From: Glandiceps talaboti
Lineage: Eukaryota; Hemichordata; Enteropneusta; Spengelidae
Assembly (NCBI RefSeq): GCF_964340395.1
Contig: NC_135552.1
Span: forward strand, 18,897,181 to 18,944,680
DNA length: 47,500 bases
Direction of reading: 5' to 3'
The number at the start of each line of letters is the position of its first letter. The stretch's first letter is position 1. The notes beneath the pieces are model-generated. The model saw only the letters and a program-made list of their open reading frames with translations. It was not told the origin of the DNA and made no database searches. A program made the translations under genes and the position numbers. Shown piece after piece: positions 1-13,454 of this stretch.

Positions 1-45
1 ACACACACACACACACACACGCACGCGCACACATACACGCACACG
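1..45. repeat. CA/CGCA dinucleotide repeat
   Basis: The window opens inside an alternating CA tract with a few CG steps. It continues beyond the left edge. Confidence 0.95.
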
Positions 46-1507
<1,462 letters not shown>

Positions 1508-1840
1508 GTTTTGACAATTTGAACCAAATTATATGCTATAGACCCTACAGAACTATATATATATTGTGTCCGGAATATAGACACACATGCAGAACCCAAA
1601 GCTCCATTTGTTATTTACATAGACTAAGACTAACCCACGTCATATTGTTTTCTTCCATCGTTCTTTAATAGTTTCCCTTTTTCTTGCAGCTATGCATTCA
1701 TATTAATCCAATAGAGTACACAGTGACGTTTCCATAGCAATGGGATGTAGATTCAATTTCTAACCTCTTGTCTGGGAAGGCTATTAGAAACAAATACGTG
1801 GTGTTTTGATGATAGTTGGCAGCGGTTTTCCAGTTTCAAG

Positions 1841-2164
1841 ATGAGTCCTATTAATGTAACAGCCATGCCTTTCCTTTACACGGTAATGAAGATACCACAA
1901 AACGCATCTCGCGATGGGTTTCTGAATAACCTGACTGACACTACATTTTCAATGGACGTGTTCGCGTACGAATCATCAACTATGAACTGGAACATGTCAA
2001 ATATAACCTCCGTCAACCCCAAAATTGATGACGGAGGTCTACCTACGTTTTCCTTCGCTCTTATCAAAGCGGTCGTGCTTGTCGCAGTAATCGGGATTTT
2101 ATTAATCTTATCCTGTCGAGTTGTTCTTCGATTTGTTATCAAGTCGTCTGTCAGACACAAATGA
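1841..2164 (+). CDS. Candidate small N-glycosylated single-pass membrane protein
   Basis: A 107-codon single-exon frame that I do not recognise. Residues 1-70 are polar and carry five N-x-S/T sequons (N5, N21, N30, N51, N54). Residues about 72-92 are a strong hydrophobic span. The last 15 residues are basic (RFVIKSSVRHK) and then stop. Sequons outside and basic residues just inside fit an N-out, C-in type III protein, since no N-terminal signal peptide is seen. The ATG has A at -3 (context caagATGag) and an AATAAA lies about 710 bases past the stop. It could instead be the first exon or the remnant of a larger receptor whose first membrane helix is kept. No homology could be checked. Confidence 0.42.
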   Translation: MSPINVTAMPFLYTVMKIPQNASRDGFLNNLTDTTFSMDVFAYESSTMNWNMSNITSVNPKIDDGGLPTFSFALIKAVVLVAVIGILLILSCRVVLRFVIKSSVRHK

Positions 2165-3690
2165 CAACTGGAGATCCACTGACTCAACTTAACAAGATTT
2201 CATCTAATTTGCAAACAAATGGAGTTAATTAATTACTCATCATATTGAAAAATGCTGCTACTACAAGTTAAAGTCTGTGATATAAGACTGTCGACATGTC
2301 ATATATTTAAGCGATTTTCTTCTGAAAAAAAAAGTTGTGGGTGTGATTGGGACGGATAAAACACGGAGAGGGCATGTGGATGACATTTTCACAATTGCGG
2401 ATTATTAATCGTTGTCATGGTGACAATCACCAGATTGCACTGGAGATAAGAAATTTTACGTCTTCGTCAGTCTATTGTCGCCAGCATATTACAGTGTGTA
2501 TGGAAATTACAGTTTCTGTAGTATCGTTATTTGTGGGGGGAAACACACATTGTGCAAGTTGTCCAATAGTGTTTGGTGGACAATTTACAAGCTTAATTGT
2601 TGTTGCATTGTAATATATGTCTACCGCCTGTAGCATCGTACCTTCCGAAGGAACAACTATACAGCTTGCCAACATTTACTCAGTCTGCTGTCTTGAAATG
2701 ATTGCTATGAAATGTCTGATGCTGTAAATTCAAGACTTTAATTTCGTCTTGACAAAACATGTTTATGTACAGGTTGTAAAGGGGTCCATAAACTTATTCA
2801 AGTTAATCTTGTGTAGCATGAAATAAGACCCACTTATGAATCTGTTCAAATATCAATGTTATATACGGAGAAATAAAATACACGTGAACAGCCTGTGTGT
2901 TGTTATATCGTTATGGCACGAACGAGTGTCTTGTCAAATGAGAGCAGCTTGACAGGTGTGTAGTGGCATGCTCGGCAGTCACATTTTCGTGGTCGGTATA
3001 TTTGCTTGATTCGTGCTACTCCATGCCCACAAACATTATATGTATCAATATTAAGAAGAACGACGAACACGATGTGTGATTTTAACCGCAATGACCAGCT
3101 TTTAACTAAACTGTGAAAATGACTTTAAATTGTTTTTAAATATTACATCTAAATAAAACGATAAAATTAGTTGTAAAATTACTTGAAATTAACAGGTAAA
3201 ACAGATACAACAGATGTAAAACATTCATTAGTATTGTATTACTGGGATCATACGCGACATCACTGATCGTGTAAAGGGTGAGACGTCATTAAGAGAAACC
3301 TATAGTTCACTATCTGATTAGATGTGTGTAAACACACCATGTGATTTCTAGGGCGATAAAGGTTAATATTTGTTATCTAAATTATTTTAGTTGAATATTA
3401 TTCTCTGATAGATATTTTAGTGACGACAGCATAAAAATGACAAATTTGTGATTATGTAAAAAGGTGCAACTCATCCCTATTCAAAGTATCGATATTTTAT
3501 CAGCATCTTGGCCTAAATTTCATAAAAAGGGATTCAAAATAGGAAAATTGTTTTATGAAGAACCGTTGATATTTGATATCACCTGGTCATTAATATTTAC
3601 ACTAGTGGTAAGTAAATATTGAGATGACAAGCTGCTCGTTTAGACAAATCTCATATTTGATAAAATCACACGCACCAAAGGTTAACTTAC
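2165..3690. other. Downstream and intergenic sequence, no further gene seen
   Basis: AT-rich sequence without a supportable frame. The part up to about 2890 could be the 3' untranslated region of the 1841-2164 frame. Confidence 0.45.
2872..2877 (+). terminator. Possible polyadenylation signal AATAAA
   Basis: A canonical hexamer on the plus strand, the first one noticed downstream of the 1841-2164 frame. By itself it is weak evidence because the region is AT-rich. Confidence 0.3.
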
Positions 3691-3692
3691 GA

Positions 3693-3870
3693 TGACACTT
3701 CCTTTCATTATTGAAAGCAGCAGTAAACAATGACGTCATGACACTTGCTTTTTCAGTGTTGAACACAGCAGTAAACAATGATGTCATGACACTTGCCTTT
3801 CAGCGTTGAACACGGCAATACACAGTGACGTCATGACATATGCATTTCATACAGTATTGAACACAGCAGT
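3693..3870. repeat. Tandem ~48-bp repeat carrying CRE palindromes
   Basis: Four diverged units share the sense 'TGAcgtcaTGACACTTgc ... TTgAACACaGCAgTAaACA'. The middle boundaries carry TGACGTCA at 3731-3738, TGATGTCA at 3779-3786 and TGACGTCA at 3826-3833, spaced 48 and 47 bases. TGACGTCA is the full CREB/ATF palindrome. Confidence 0.8.
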
Positions 3871-4168
3871 ATACATTTTGATACAATATTACGTTATAAT
3901 AGTTGTCAGTAATTTTTTAACATGTATAGACATTGCCTTTTGTTTTCTCATATTTTTATTAGTTTTTTTTTTATATTATTGATTAAGTTTATGATGGGTC
4001 CATGCACCGTACGTAACCTTTGTCACATTGCCAGTCTGGTGTTGTTTGAATATTGTCGACGTGCAATAACCACCTGTTCATGACATCACCACGTATCAAA
4101 TCTAAGCGGCGTCATCGAAATGTATTATGTGATGTTGACACTTGTATTGAAATGGTGGCAATTTGTAC

Positions 4169-4170
<2 letters not shown>

Positions 4171-4239
<69 letters not shown>

Positions 4240-4313
4240 TACACATACACATACACATACAAACACACACACACACACATACATACATACATACATACAT
4301 ACACATACAAAGT
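4171..4313. repeat. Compound (CA)n / (CATA)n microsatellite
   Basis: A long CA tract passes into ACAT and ACATAC variants. Poly-His-Thr and poly-Cys-Val frames across it are artefacts. Confidence 0.97.
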
Positions 4314-4720
4314 ACATAATTGACGTATTAATATGCGTATGGGAATAGTCAGGTTTGTCTTTCTATTAACACATATGTTATTAAATGGGGACTCGTGGGA
4401 GACTTTCCCAAAAATATTAAAAGTTTATTGATCGAGTGATACATCAACAGATTATGCAATACACATTAAATCGTTTTATCTATACACTTTATGTATCGTT
4501 TTTGTACATGGAGGACAGTGTATTTAGTTGTGATACAAAGAACAAATTTCATTTTCCCATAACCATTAAATCTCAGACCACTAACATTCCATGCAAGATT
4601 TGTTTTTATTTTTACAAGCAAATACAATTCTGCTAGCAATGTCTATCCAGACATTTACAGTTCAGTTCACTTTAGATTAAAATGCATAGCTAGCACCATG
4701 TAGTCTGCAATATACTAATT

Positions 4721-5014
4721 TCAGTCACCCCCTTCTACCATACTATGCAACTTATAGCTATCAAATCGTATGTGTGTTGTGTCTGATGATACATTCAGTA
4801 ATGACGGAGAAACGTTAGATATTCCAACACACGTGTTCAATTGTCTAATATAATTGCATCCATCTCGGTGAGCTATGGTGAAAGGAGACATACCGTCATG
4901 TTGTCGTTTCCCATCTCCTATACAGTATTTATCGAATCGAAGTACATGCAGTGCTTTTTTTTTGCGTGTTGCATGGTTTTCAAATCTTCGTAATATGCAA
5001 TCGTTCCAAAACAT
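4721..5014 (-). pseudogene. Possible ankyrin-repeat-like fragment
   Basis: A minus-strand open frame of 97 codons contains 'DGMSPFTIAHRDGCNYIRQL', which resembles one ankyrin repeat (DGxTPLhxAxxxGxxxIhxxL pattern). The preceding stretch (KKKALHVLRFDKYCIGDG) could be part of another repeat. No second canonical repeat, start context or splice partner was found, so this may be a decayed gene fragment or chance. Adjacent plus-strand frame 5100-5462 (120 codons) shows no recognisable domain and I do not call it. Confidence 0.2.
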
Positions 5015-6873
5015 TGCATCACGGATTGTCTATTTGCTCAATTTAAAATCAGTGAGTATAAATTTATGTCCCTGGATTTTTGTTCAATTGGTGTGGTAAA
5101 TGCACTATATGGGTACGTTAAGATATTTTTTACATTGGCATTCACTCTCGATTGTTCCGTATTTCACAGATATCTGGACACACTGCCGACGCACTTCAAT
5201 GTTCATTGTGGCGTACGAATACTATCGGATTAGTGAAACCTATCGGCGTGAAATTGGTCACTGTATTTGCATTGGCTGGGACGTAATTAATTTACCTAGA
5301 CAGGATTTCGTTGCAGATCACGTTTTTAATCCATCGAAATCTGAATACACATGTTTTCCAGTTCATGCAGTTATATGTTATAGGAATTTGGAACAAATTA
5401 CCGAGTTTCAGCAAATTCATAATATAGTTAGCGATCAAATTTTATTGGTTAGATTAATTTAAAAAATTGCTTATGAGTTCTGTAACTAATACACAGAATA
5501 CAAATAATTTAAGTACGCGGGTATAATATTGCATTCTTCTTTAATGGTTAAACGTCATAAGTTTGGGATAATAACCCTGTCACTGTAGATTTCAGTGTAG
5601 ATGTTGCCTGTAGCATCAATGTAGAGCCAGTCATATTAGCCTCCATTTTGGATCTCTTGTATAGATCATGGCCATGAACTATACTACAGTAGATTTCGTC
5701 TTAGCTTGCAAATATTATTAAACGGTGTATCAAGATCAGTGAGAGGGATTTCGTGAAGATTAAACACCCCAACATCCCATACACAGTGTCTGTTCTGTAT
5801 TTTATTAGTGACAACAACTAACAAAATAAATGCAAATGTAAGAAAATACCGAGCAGACACTGAGTATTAACTTTGCTGACAGCTAAGTGTCCATCTTAAC
5901 ATGAAACCTGGCGACCAGTCTCACTGATCGTGATACATATCTTAGTAATATGTGCAGACTAAGACGAAATCTCCCGTAATGTGCCGACTCAAAAAACATC
6001 ATCGAAATACAATGCAAATTGGGCACTATATTTCCCGAATCTGTCGACTTATTTTAATTCGCTGCCTTCATAAATCACTTAGTGATTTAGACATCCCATT
6101 ATTCGATCGATCCCTCTCTTTACTATAATTCTACAGCCTCGATAAATCAACACAAATAACCGCCTATATCTTTGTGTAACTCTTCACTGTAAATTTGCTA
6201 GCATCATTTAGTAACCAACCACACGGCGGCACGCAAATGGAAATGTTTTATTTCATTAAGATGTAGAAAGTGTTCTCACGTTACTCTAGATGTACCTACC
6301 TCGTCTATATCATTGAATGCCTCTATTTTATGCATCGTTAGTTCTAAAGTCGATATCTCGACCTCTGACTCTACTTACTTCATTGCAGCCCTTGAGGCTC
6401 TATCTGTGTCTTAAAGTGAAATACAATCAATATAAGCTGATACACACAATATTTGAAGGATACAAAACGTTAAAACGCCTTTTTAAAAAAATGAAATATT
6501 GAATCTTTGCTTTGTTGTTAAAGTCATATCTTTACATACGCACAATGCACTATAGTTGTGCAATTAATTTTAATAGTGGGATTTGATTTGTTACATTACA
6601 TGTACTAGTGATAACCTTCAGAGTTTAATGTCTTAATTGAGGACAGCAAGTCTGCATCGTGCTGTTAGACTTACTTTTAATAGACTTACGATATATATAT
6701 GCCGTGGGGGACGACCATAAAATATTGTCTTCTCTCTTTACATCATTTATTTTCCGTCTAGTCCGCCCTATATGCCTGTCTATGCCTGTCTATGCCTGCC
6801 TACATCTATTTGTGCCAGTCAATGTCCATCTTTTCCTGACCTATGTCCTGACTGTCTGCCACTGTCGCTCTTT
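5015..6873. other. Intergenic stretch, no gene seen
   Basis: No frame here has recognisable domains or conserved motifs. I found no RNA gene and no clear repeat. Confidence 0.5.
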
Positions 6874-7218
<345 letters not shown>

Positions 7219-7935
7219 ATGTGACCATCTGCGGTACACTCTTTTTTTCTTTTGGCAAAAAAGAGAATAAAAGTAATCTGATATTTACTAGTATCGTTAG
7301 TTTCCTACATCTATGTTTACTACACACAGAATTGGTTATTTTCCTTTTTCCAACGACGATTTTCTTATGAACACTATGCGTATTTGAGAAAATGAGAAAA
7401 TTCCATACATGTAAATTATGTCTTTATGTTTACATGTAAAAATTTTTAATTAACTTAATAGAGTCTCTTCATGAGAACGATTAGGAATACACATAGTACA
7501 TGATATTCAGTGACTCAATTTGGACAAGAAGGGGAACACATACATAGACACATGTATTATGCAAACTCTTCTATTTTACAATATATGATGATCACTATCG
7601 AGCTTATTATGCCCCTTTTTATGGATTTGAGTTTTTCAATCTAAAAAGGATTTCTACGGGATTCATTCTGCCTGACAGACACAAGATAAATCACTGATAC
7701 GACGTCACGTATGATCCCGAGAGACTTGAATTATGCATTGTAGCAAACAGACACATCTCATACCACTGTTCATAATCACAGGAATACATTTAAATATGCA
7801 GAACGCTTTGTTATGTTTCATTTTTCGTATTTAAAAAATACATATATCATCATCTTACTAATGATTTAATTCATTTACAATTTAACAATAATAACTTTAT
7901 TACACAACTGCATCATCAGAGAATACAGTAAGGTG
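7219..7935. other. Intergenic stretch, nothing found
   Basis: AT-rich sequence with no supportable gene, RNA or repeat. Confidence 0.5.
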
Positions 7936-8001
<66 letters not shown>

Positions 8002-8009
8002 AATAATAA
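7936..8009. repeat. (CAA)n trinucleotide repeat ending in (TAA)n
   Basis: About 22 uninterrupted CAA units followed by TAA units. A poly-Leu frame on the minus strand is a by-product. Confidence 0.97.
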
Positions 8010-9021
8010 GTTACAATTTAACGGTAGAAATGTAACTGTCGTCAGAAGCCATAAAAATATGATCCAAGGTTTGAGTAAAAATTCCGTCATATGATGATTA
8101 GATACATTGTTTGGTTCGTTCACTGCTAGAGATGTATACAAATCTCTTTGTAAACATGTTCACTGGGAATGGGAAATGTTTAGACTATATGGCATTTGAT
8201 ACACATGATAACTCATAACAAATAAACAAAAAATAATAATAGAAAGTACATCAAACGTTGAACTGTGCTAATCTGTATATACTTGTTGTATATAGTTTAA
8301 TATAATGAACGGCGTTTCTAACCAGATGCATCGTCAATATAGTCAGTGAAGTGGAAATGTCGAGTTCACATGAATCGTTCTGATACGGTGAGTTTTAATT
8401 AAATTGTGCTAGAAGGTTAAACCCCTGTGTTTCGTGCGAGAGGGAATTGGTCGTTCACTTAGAGAACATTTATATATAGAACAGTTCGTTGCCTCCAGTC
8501 ACCTTTTACATTATATTGTATATTTACACGATTTGGTTAGGGAAACGCAGGCGCTTAAATTAATTTATCGCAAGTCAAGTCAAGTTTGCGGCCTTAGTCT
8601 GGATCTTTCACACTGCTCAGCGATGTGAGACTGATATTTGATAAAGAAAAATAATTTGAATATGGCACACAAATAAATATTTCATGTGTTTTCATTTATT
8701 CTTTCCATTCTGCATATTATCATAGCAGTATATAATATTTCCAGGTTTCCTTTATCAAAAGCCAGGAGGATAGGGGTTATATAAAAAGGTCAGACAGTGT
8801 GAAATGTGAAACAAATTCTCAAGAATTGTAAAACGAGTAAAACAGTACGACGGAGGCAAAATTTCCCTTTTGTCACATTACAGATTTAAAAAAAAATAAG
8901 AATAAGTTTCATACCAAATTCATGTACATGACATGGTTTTGAAACCTATGTATGTAGACATTCACACCACACGTGCGTGCGTGCAAGCATCTATCCAAAA
9001 TATTTATGCTCGCACATAAAC
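8010..9021. other. Intergenic stretch, nothing found
   Basis: Only short unsupported frames. No repeat structure noticed. Confidence 0.5.
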
Positions 9022-9068
9022 ACACGCACGCACGCACGCACGCGCGCGCACGCGCACACACACACACA

Positions 9069-9118
<50 letters not shown>
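9022..9118. repeat. (CGCA)n / (CG)n / (CA)n alternating tract
   Basis: Almost 100 bases of strict purine-pyrimidine alternation, CG-rich on the left and CA on the right. A related CGTG patch lies at 8972-8984. Confidence 0.95.
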
Positions 9119-9119
<1 letters not shown>

Positions 9120-10443
9120 GCTTATCATTTTAAAGATATCTGTTGTTTTTAACATTATAACTAACAGTAGTAATTTACCATAACCCCAACCCAACTCCAA
9201 CCCCCAGCTCCAAGGCCTACTATGATTTCCGCATGGAACTGGCAGCTGGTCAATCAATTAATATTAACTTTGAAGTCAGCCATCCATCTCATTAACTTCC
9301 ATAGACTATTTTCATTACAAATACAAAAACAGAAGTACACATGTATATACGATTAAGCCACACGATAGTGAAAATACGAATTGCTTGTTATCGGCTAATC
9401 GGTTCAGATACCCTGTGACAGCTATGTCAAAAACACTTGTTTGGTCCTAGGACCTTGCTGGGTAGACATACTACACAATCGCTGTAATCATGGTAATGGA
9501 TGAAACTGTCCATTCAGAAATAATTGTATTTACGACGACGAGATACCATCACTATATTTGTGCGGTAGCAATCACATTTGTGGCGAATTCATGCTCCATT
9601 TAGTATATCTAGCTATCTCGTCGGGTGATTTAGACTGTGGTTTACTGTCTCAAATTAACAATGCCACGTCACAAAGAAATAACAGTATATGCATACAGAA
9701 TAGCTCATATGTCCTGATTGAGAATAATTACCCAAGGAAGGTAAGCAAGGTAGTAGTGACTAAATCACTATACATGCCTTTCAAGTTTGTTGACTGTACA
9801 TGTAAATAGGGATATTTAAAGATGTGAATAGTGCCTTGGACAAAATAACATATGTTTGCCCAAAATGTTCTGATACATATTAAACCGGCACAGATCGTAT
9901 AAACATTTCTGTAGATTCAATGTACTAAGGCAATCATTTTCAAAGGTAACCAGTGCGTATTTTCCATAGCAATGCACATCGAATTGATGCCGTAAAAATC
10001 TCGGACGACGTGACAGGCGCCGCCGGTACGTCACTAGACACTCTGAATACAATTAGTACAAATGCAATAGAAATTACCATACATTAGCTTTGATGAAATC
10101 GAGTGTCACTTTAATTCTTATAACCAATTCAAAATAATTGCCAAAAGAAAGTTTACTATGGAGCTCTTGTTATTTTATCGACACCCTATACTGTAGGCAA
10201 GCCAATATAATATTGACAGAAATCAAAAGGAAATAATTGTATTAAGTTTTTAACATGAATAAGTAATTAATCTTTGTATTCTGTTTGGTTTATGTTTTGA
10301 AAAAACCAAAGATATTGTGATCTATTAAAGATATTTGATAAACATAGTTCATTTGACAGCAAGCTTGAGAAACAAAATAGATTAACAAAAGGTACATTGT
10401 ACTAGGTTTCAAGGTATTACATACAGGCCGATCAATCTTTCTA
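9119..10443. other. Intergenic stretch, nothing found
   Basis: Several frames of 60-83 codons occur, none with a recognisable domain or splice partner. Confidence 0.5.
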
Positions 10444-10458
10444 CCACAAGGGGGCGCT
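10444..10458 (+). promoter_or_regulatory. CTCF-like motif
   Basis: CCACAAGGGGGCGCT. The extended 17-base match to the bilaterian CTCF consensus YGRCCASYAGRKGGCRS has two mismatches by eye. Occupancy is unknown. Confidence 0.45.
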
Positions 10459-11474
10459 CTTCGTTGCGTATCTCTCTGCCAATACATGTATATTAGTATA
10501 TCAACATTTTAAAATTACATGCCATCTTGGAAGTTAGTGTAGTGGTGCTAATATCAAATTTGAACATCCATTTTTGAAACTCAAGATGAAAATCAAAGTA
10601 CCGACATTTCACATATACCAGAATGTTTGGGGCACTATTTCTTGTTACATCTCATGACATCAGGTTTTAAAATCAGATCAGAGCGGGAGCTAGAGAGCTA
10701 GAGAAGGCCAATACACAGGGAACAGAAAGTGAAATCATCAAACTCTCTAGTCTCCATTGACAATAGCAACATGTAGTACATACAATTGAAACTGACGCAA
10801 CATAGATTAAGTACATATTATTTATTCTAATTTATGTAAATCAATTCATGAATATGGTGATACACCACAAATACATATAACAAAACATTATACTAACAAC
10901 AAAATTACAACATAACATTCATGGTTCATATTACAATGTAACTAGGTTTGGAACTTGCTATAAAAAAGCAACACAACATGAAAACAAGTCGTGGTGAAAT
11001 CTACACAATATATCTATGTATCCATGCAGCATGATAAAATCAGATGGCTTCTACTTTATTGATGATATAGTCAACTCTTTCTACTAAACATACACTATTC
11101 ATAGCTTGCCTTGTAATGTAGTACCGTACATACTAATAGCATTATGGGTGTTAAACTTTAGGTGATGCTGATGAACTCTAACTTACATTCTTCATCCAAT
11201 CCAATGTTGTTATTCTCATAGAAAGCGATGTCTAGTGTTCTTCAAGTGTGCCTTATATAAACCTGTATGGTGAACTTAACCTGCACTGAGATACAAGTAC
11301 ATTACAGCAATGTGTATCAACATCACTGACAAGTGAATTATATATACAACATAGTATATATCAGGTTTCAAAGTGTTGATTACAGTGAGGTCACCACTGC
11401 GAAAATTTAAACATTTCTAAGCAACTATATGATTAAACTTCACCATGTACCTTTTAATGATGATTACTGTCAAA

Positions 11475-11972
11475 GTATCATCTATATATGGATATCAGTC
11501 TATAGACTGCAATATCATCTATATATGGATATCAGTCTATAGACTGCAATATCATCTATAAATGGATATCAGTCTATAGACTGCAATATCATCTATACAT
11601 GGATATCAGTCTATAGACTGCAATATCATCTATACATGGATATCAGACTATAGACTGCAATATCATCTATATATGGATATCAGACTATAGACTGCAATAT
11701 CATCTATATATGGATAGCAGTCTATAGACTGCAATATCATCTATAAATGGATATCAGTCTATAGACTGCAATATCATCTATACATGGATATCAGTCTATA
11801 GACTGCAATATCGTCTATATGGGTATCAGTCTATAGAGTGCATATTATCTATAAATGGATATCAGTCTATAGACTGCAATATCATCTGTACATGGATATC
11901 AGTCTATAGACTGCAATATCATCTATATATGGATATCATATCTATAGACTGCACTATCATCATAATATGGAT
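11475..11972. repeat. 37-bp minisatellite with a perfect palindrome, 13 units
   Basis: Thirteen tandem units of about 37 bases. Most contain the perfect 14-base palindrome CAGTCTATAGACTG plus an adjacent GATATC. The base before ATGG in each unit varies in the order T T A C C T T A C, (short unit), A C T, which suggests a higher-order repeat of about four units. Confidence 0.95.
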
Positions 11973-12533
11973 AACTATAACTTGTGAAAATATCATAATA
12001 TCATATGTATATGTACAAGAACTAAATATGACATCCAGTATCTGGAAATACGAACATTTCAAATATCATCACTCATTACATAAAATACTTTCAATAAAAC
12101 TTACAATATGGTATAAAAAAAGTCTTAGGATAAATAATTTGATAGCCTTATTTGGGAAAGTAATAAGAGTTATGTAGCTTTAACTTTTTTAATCAAAAAT
12201 GCATTATTTACTCATGCACCGAGGAATGTAATTTGTAGCTATGTTTTGTTGACATGAGTGTCATTCATGATGCTGGTGGAGCTATAGCAAGAAATGTTGA
12301 TGGACTCTCAGCCCTAAACAAGGCCTGTAACTCATAAAAGAGCAAGTGAGAAGGCGCCAACATCCATGCCAAGCCGTTTAAAATGAATCAAAATATTACA
12401 AAAATTAGCATTACTCCTGTCATTTCAAGTTTAATTGTTTACGATGTGCTTTTCAGTTTCCATAATGTTACTGTAATGTTGTACTTACGACACATGGCTG
12501 GACATGTCACTAGTTCATGTCACTGCATCTCAG

Positions 12534-12548
12534 CCACCAGAGGGCGCT
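12534..12548 (+). promoter_or_regulatory. CTCF-like motif
   Basis: CCACCAGAGGGCGCT. With its left flank it matches 16 of 17 positions of YGRCCASYAGRKGGCRS by eye. It has the same orientation as the motif at 10444, on the other side of the 37-bp minisatellite. Confidence 0.5.
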
Positions 12549-13348
12549 ATTCACAATAAAGGTGTATCTTTTGATAAAACAGAACTAACACACTACTGAT
12601 AAGCTACGATTTTGAAAATATACCATACTACTACTATAAAGAAGAAACCAACTTTTGGAGGGAATTACACAACCATTACAGTTCTTGATCTCATCCCTGA
12701 GAAACCTAACAATGGTTTACAGAGTGCATAGGTAAGTCTTCTCACCCCTCTATCCTAAATGTCGCAGTCTGACCTTCATATAACATGAAAAGATCAGGTG
12801 AAACCATTCAGCATAGAGGGGTGATAACTGATGTATTGAAGTTTTTTATGGGGCAATATTGAGTTACATAAGTCAAGGAAGAAAAAAAGCAAACATGCTA
12901 ATGCTGGTGTAGATTAATGGAAGTATAAACAACTAGTAAACATTTCAGGACTTGAACTGAAAACAACTTAGAATAGCAGACATCGGAACTTGACAATCTT
13001 TCTTGTATAGAACCATTAATAAAGTTCTTTAAGCAATAAAATATGAGAATGAGGTTTTTTCCAACTGTCATTCGTGAATATTAATCATGTTTATTTTTTC
13101 AAACAGGCAAGTTTTGCGTTGATAGCAAATTATGATATGGAAGCTAAACCACATCAATTGCCAACAACACAATGACCACACAAAATAAAAACTCTTTAAA
13201 AGGTAAATTTTGCATTGGCAGCAAATTTAAAGAGTTTAAAATGTTTGAAGTGGTTGAAAAATTGCTTAAAATGTGAAATCAAACTTGTACCCAGATTGCT
13301 CTATAAATGACTGTCCACAAATAGAAGACTGGGGTTACATTACTTCCA

Positions 13349-13454
13349 TAGTCTGTAAGGTATGCCATGACGGTGCGCCCTCACACATCGGCCAACCCCT
13401 ACCTGTGAGAGGAGGCCGGTGAGGGCGAAACGTCACGACGTATCATACAGTCTA
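13349..13454 (+). mobile_element. Palindromic MITE, copy 1
   Basis: A 106-base foldback element starting TAGTCTGTAAGGTATGCC and ending CATACAGTCTA. The arms are about 45 bases and contain GCGCCCTCAC on the left and GTGAGGGCGA on the right. The same element occurs in the opposite orientation at 26393 and 44556. There is no coding capacity, so any transposase must be supplied elsewhere. Confidence 0.8.

Noticed and set aside
4053-4348. Overlapping frames of His-Thr or Cys-Val repeats
   Set aside because: They are products of the CA and CATA microsatellite, open in several frames on both strands.
5100-5462. 120-codon plus-strand frame
   Set aside because: Long for its surroundings, but no recognisable domain, no promoter or polyadenylation context, and unremarkable composition.
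11475-11972. Regular 37-bp palindromic units resembling a CRISPR array
   Set aside because: Units are contiguous copies with no variable spacers, and the context is a eukaryotic intron-bearing genome.
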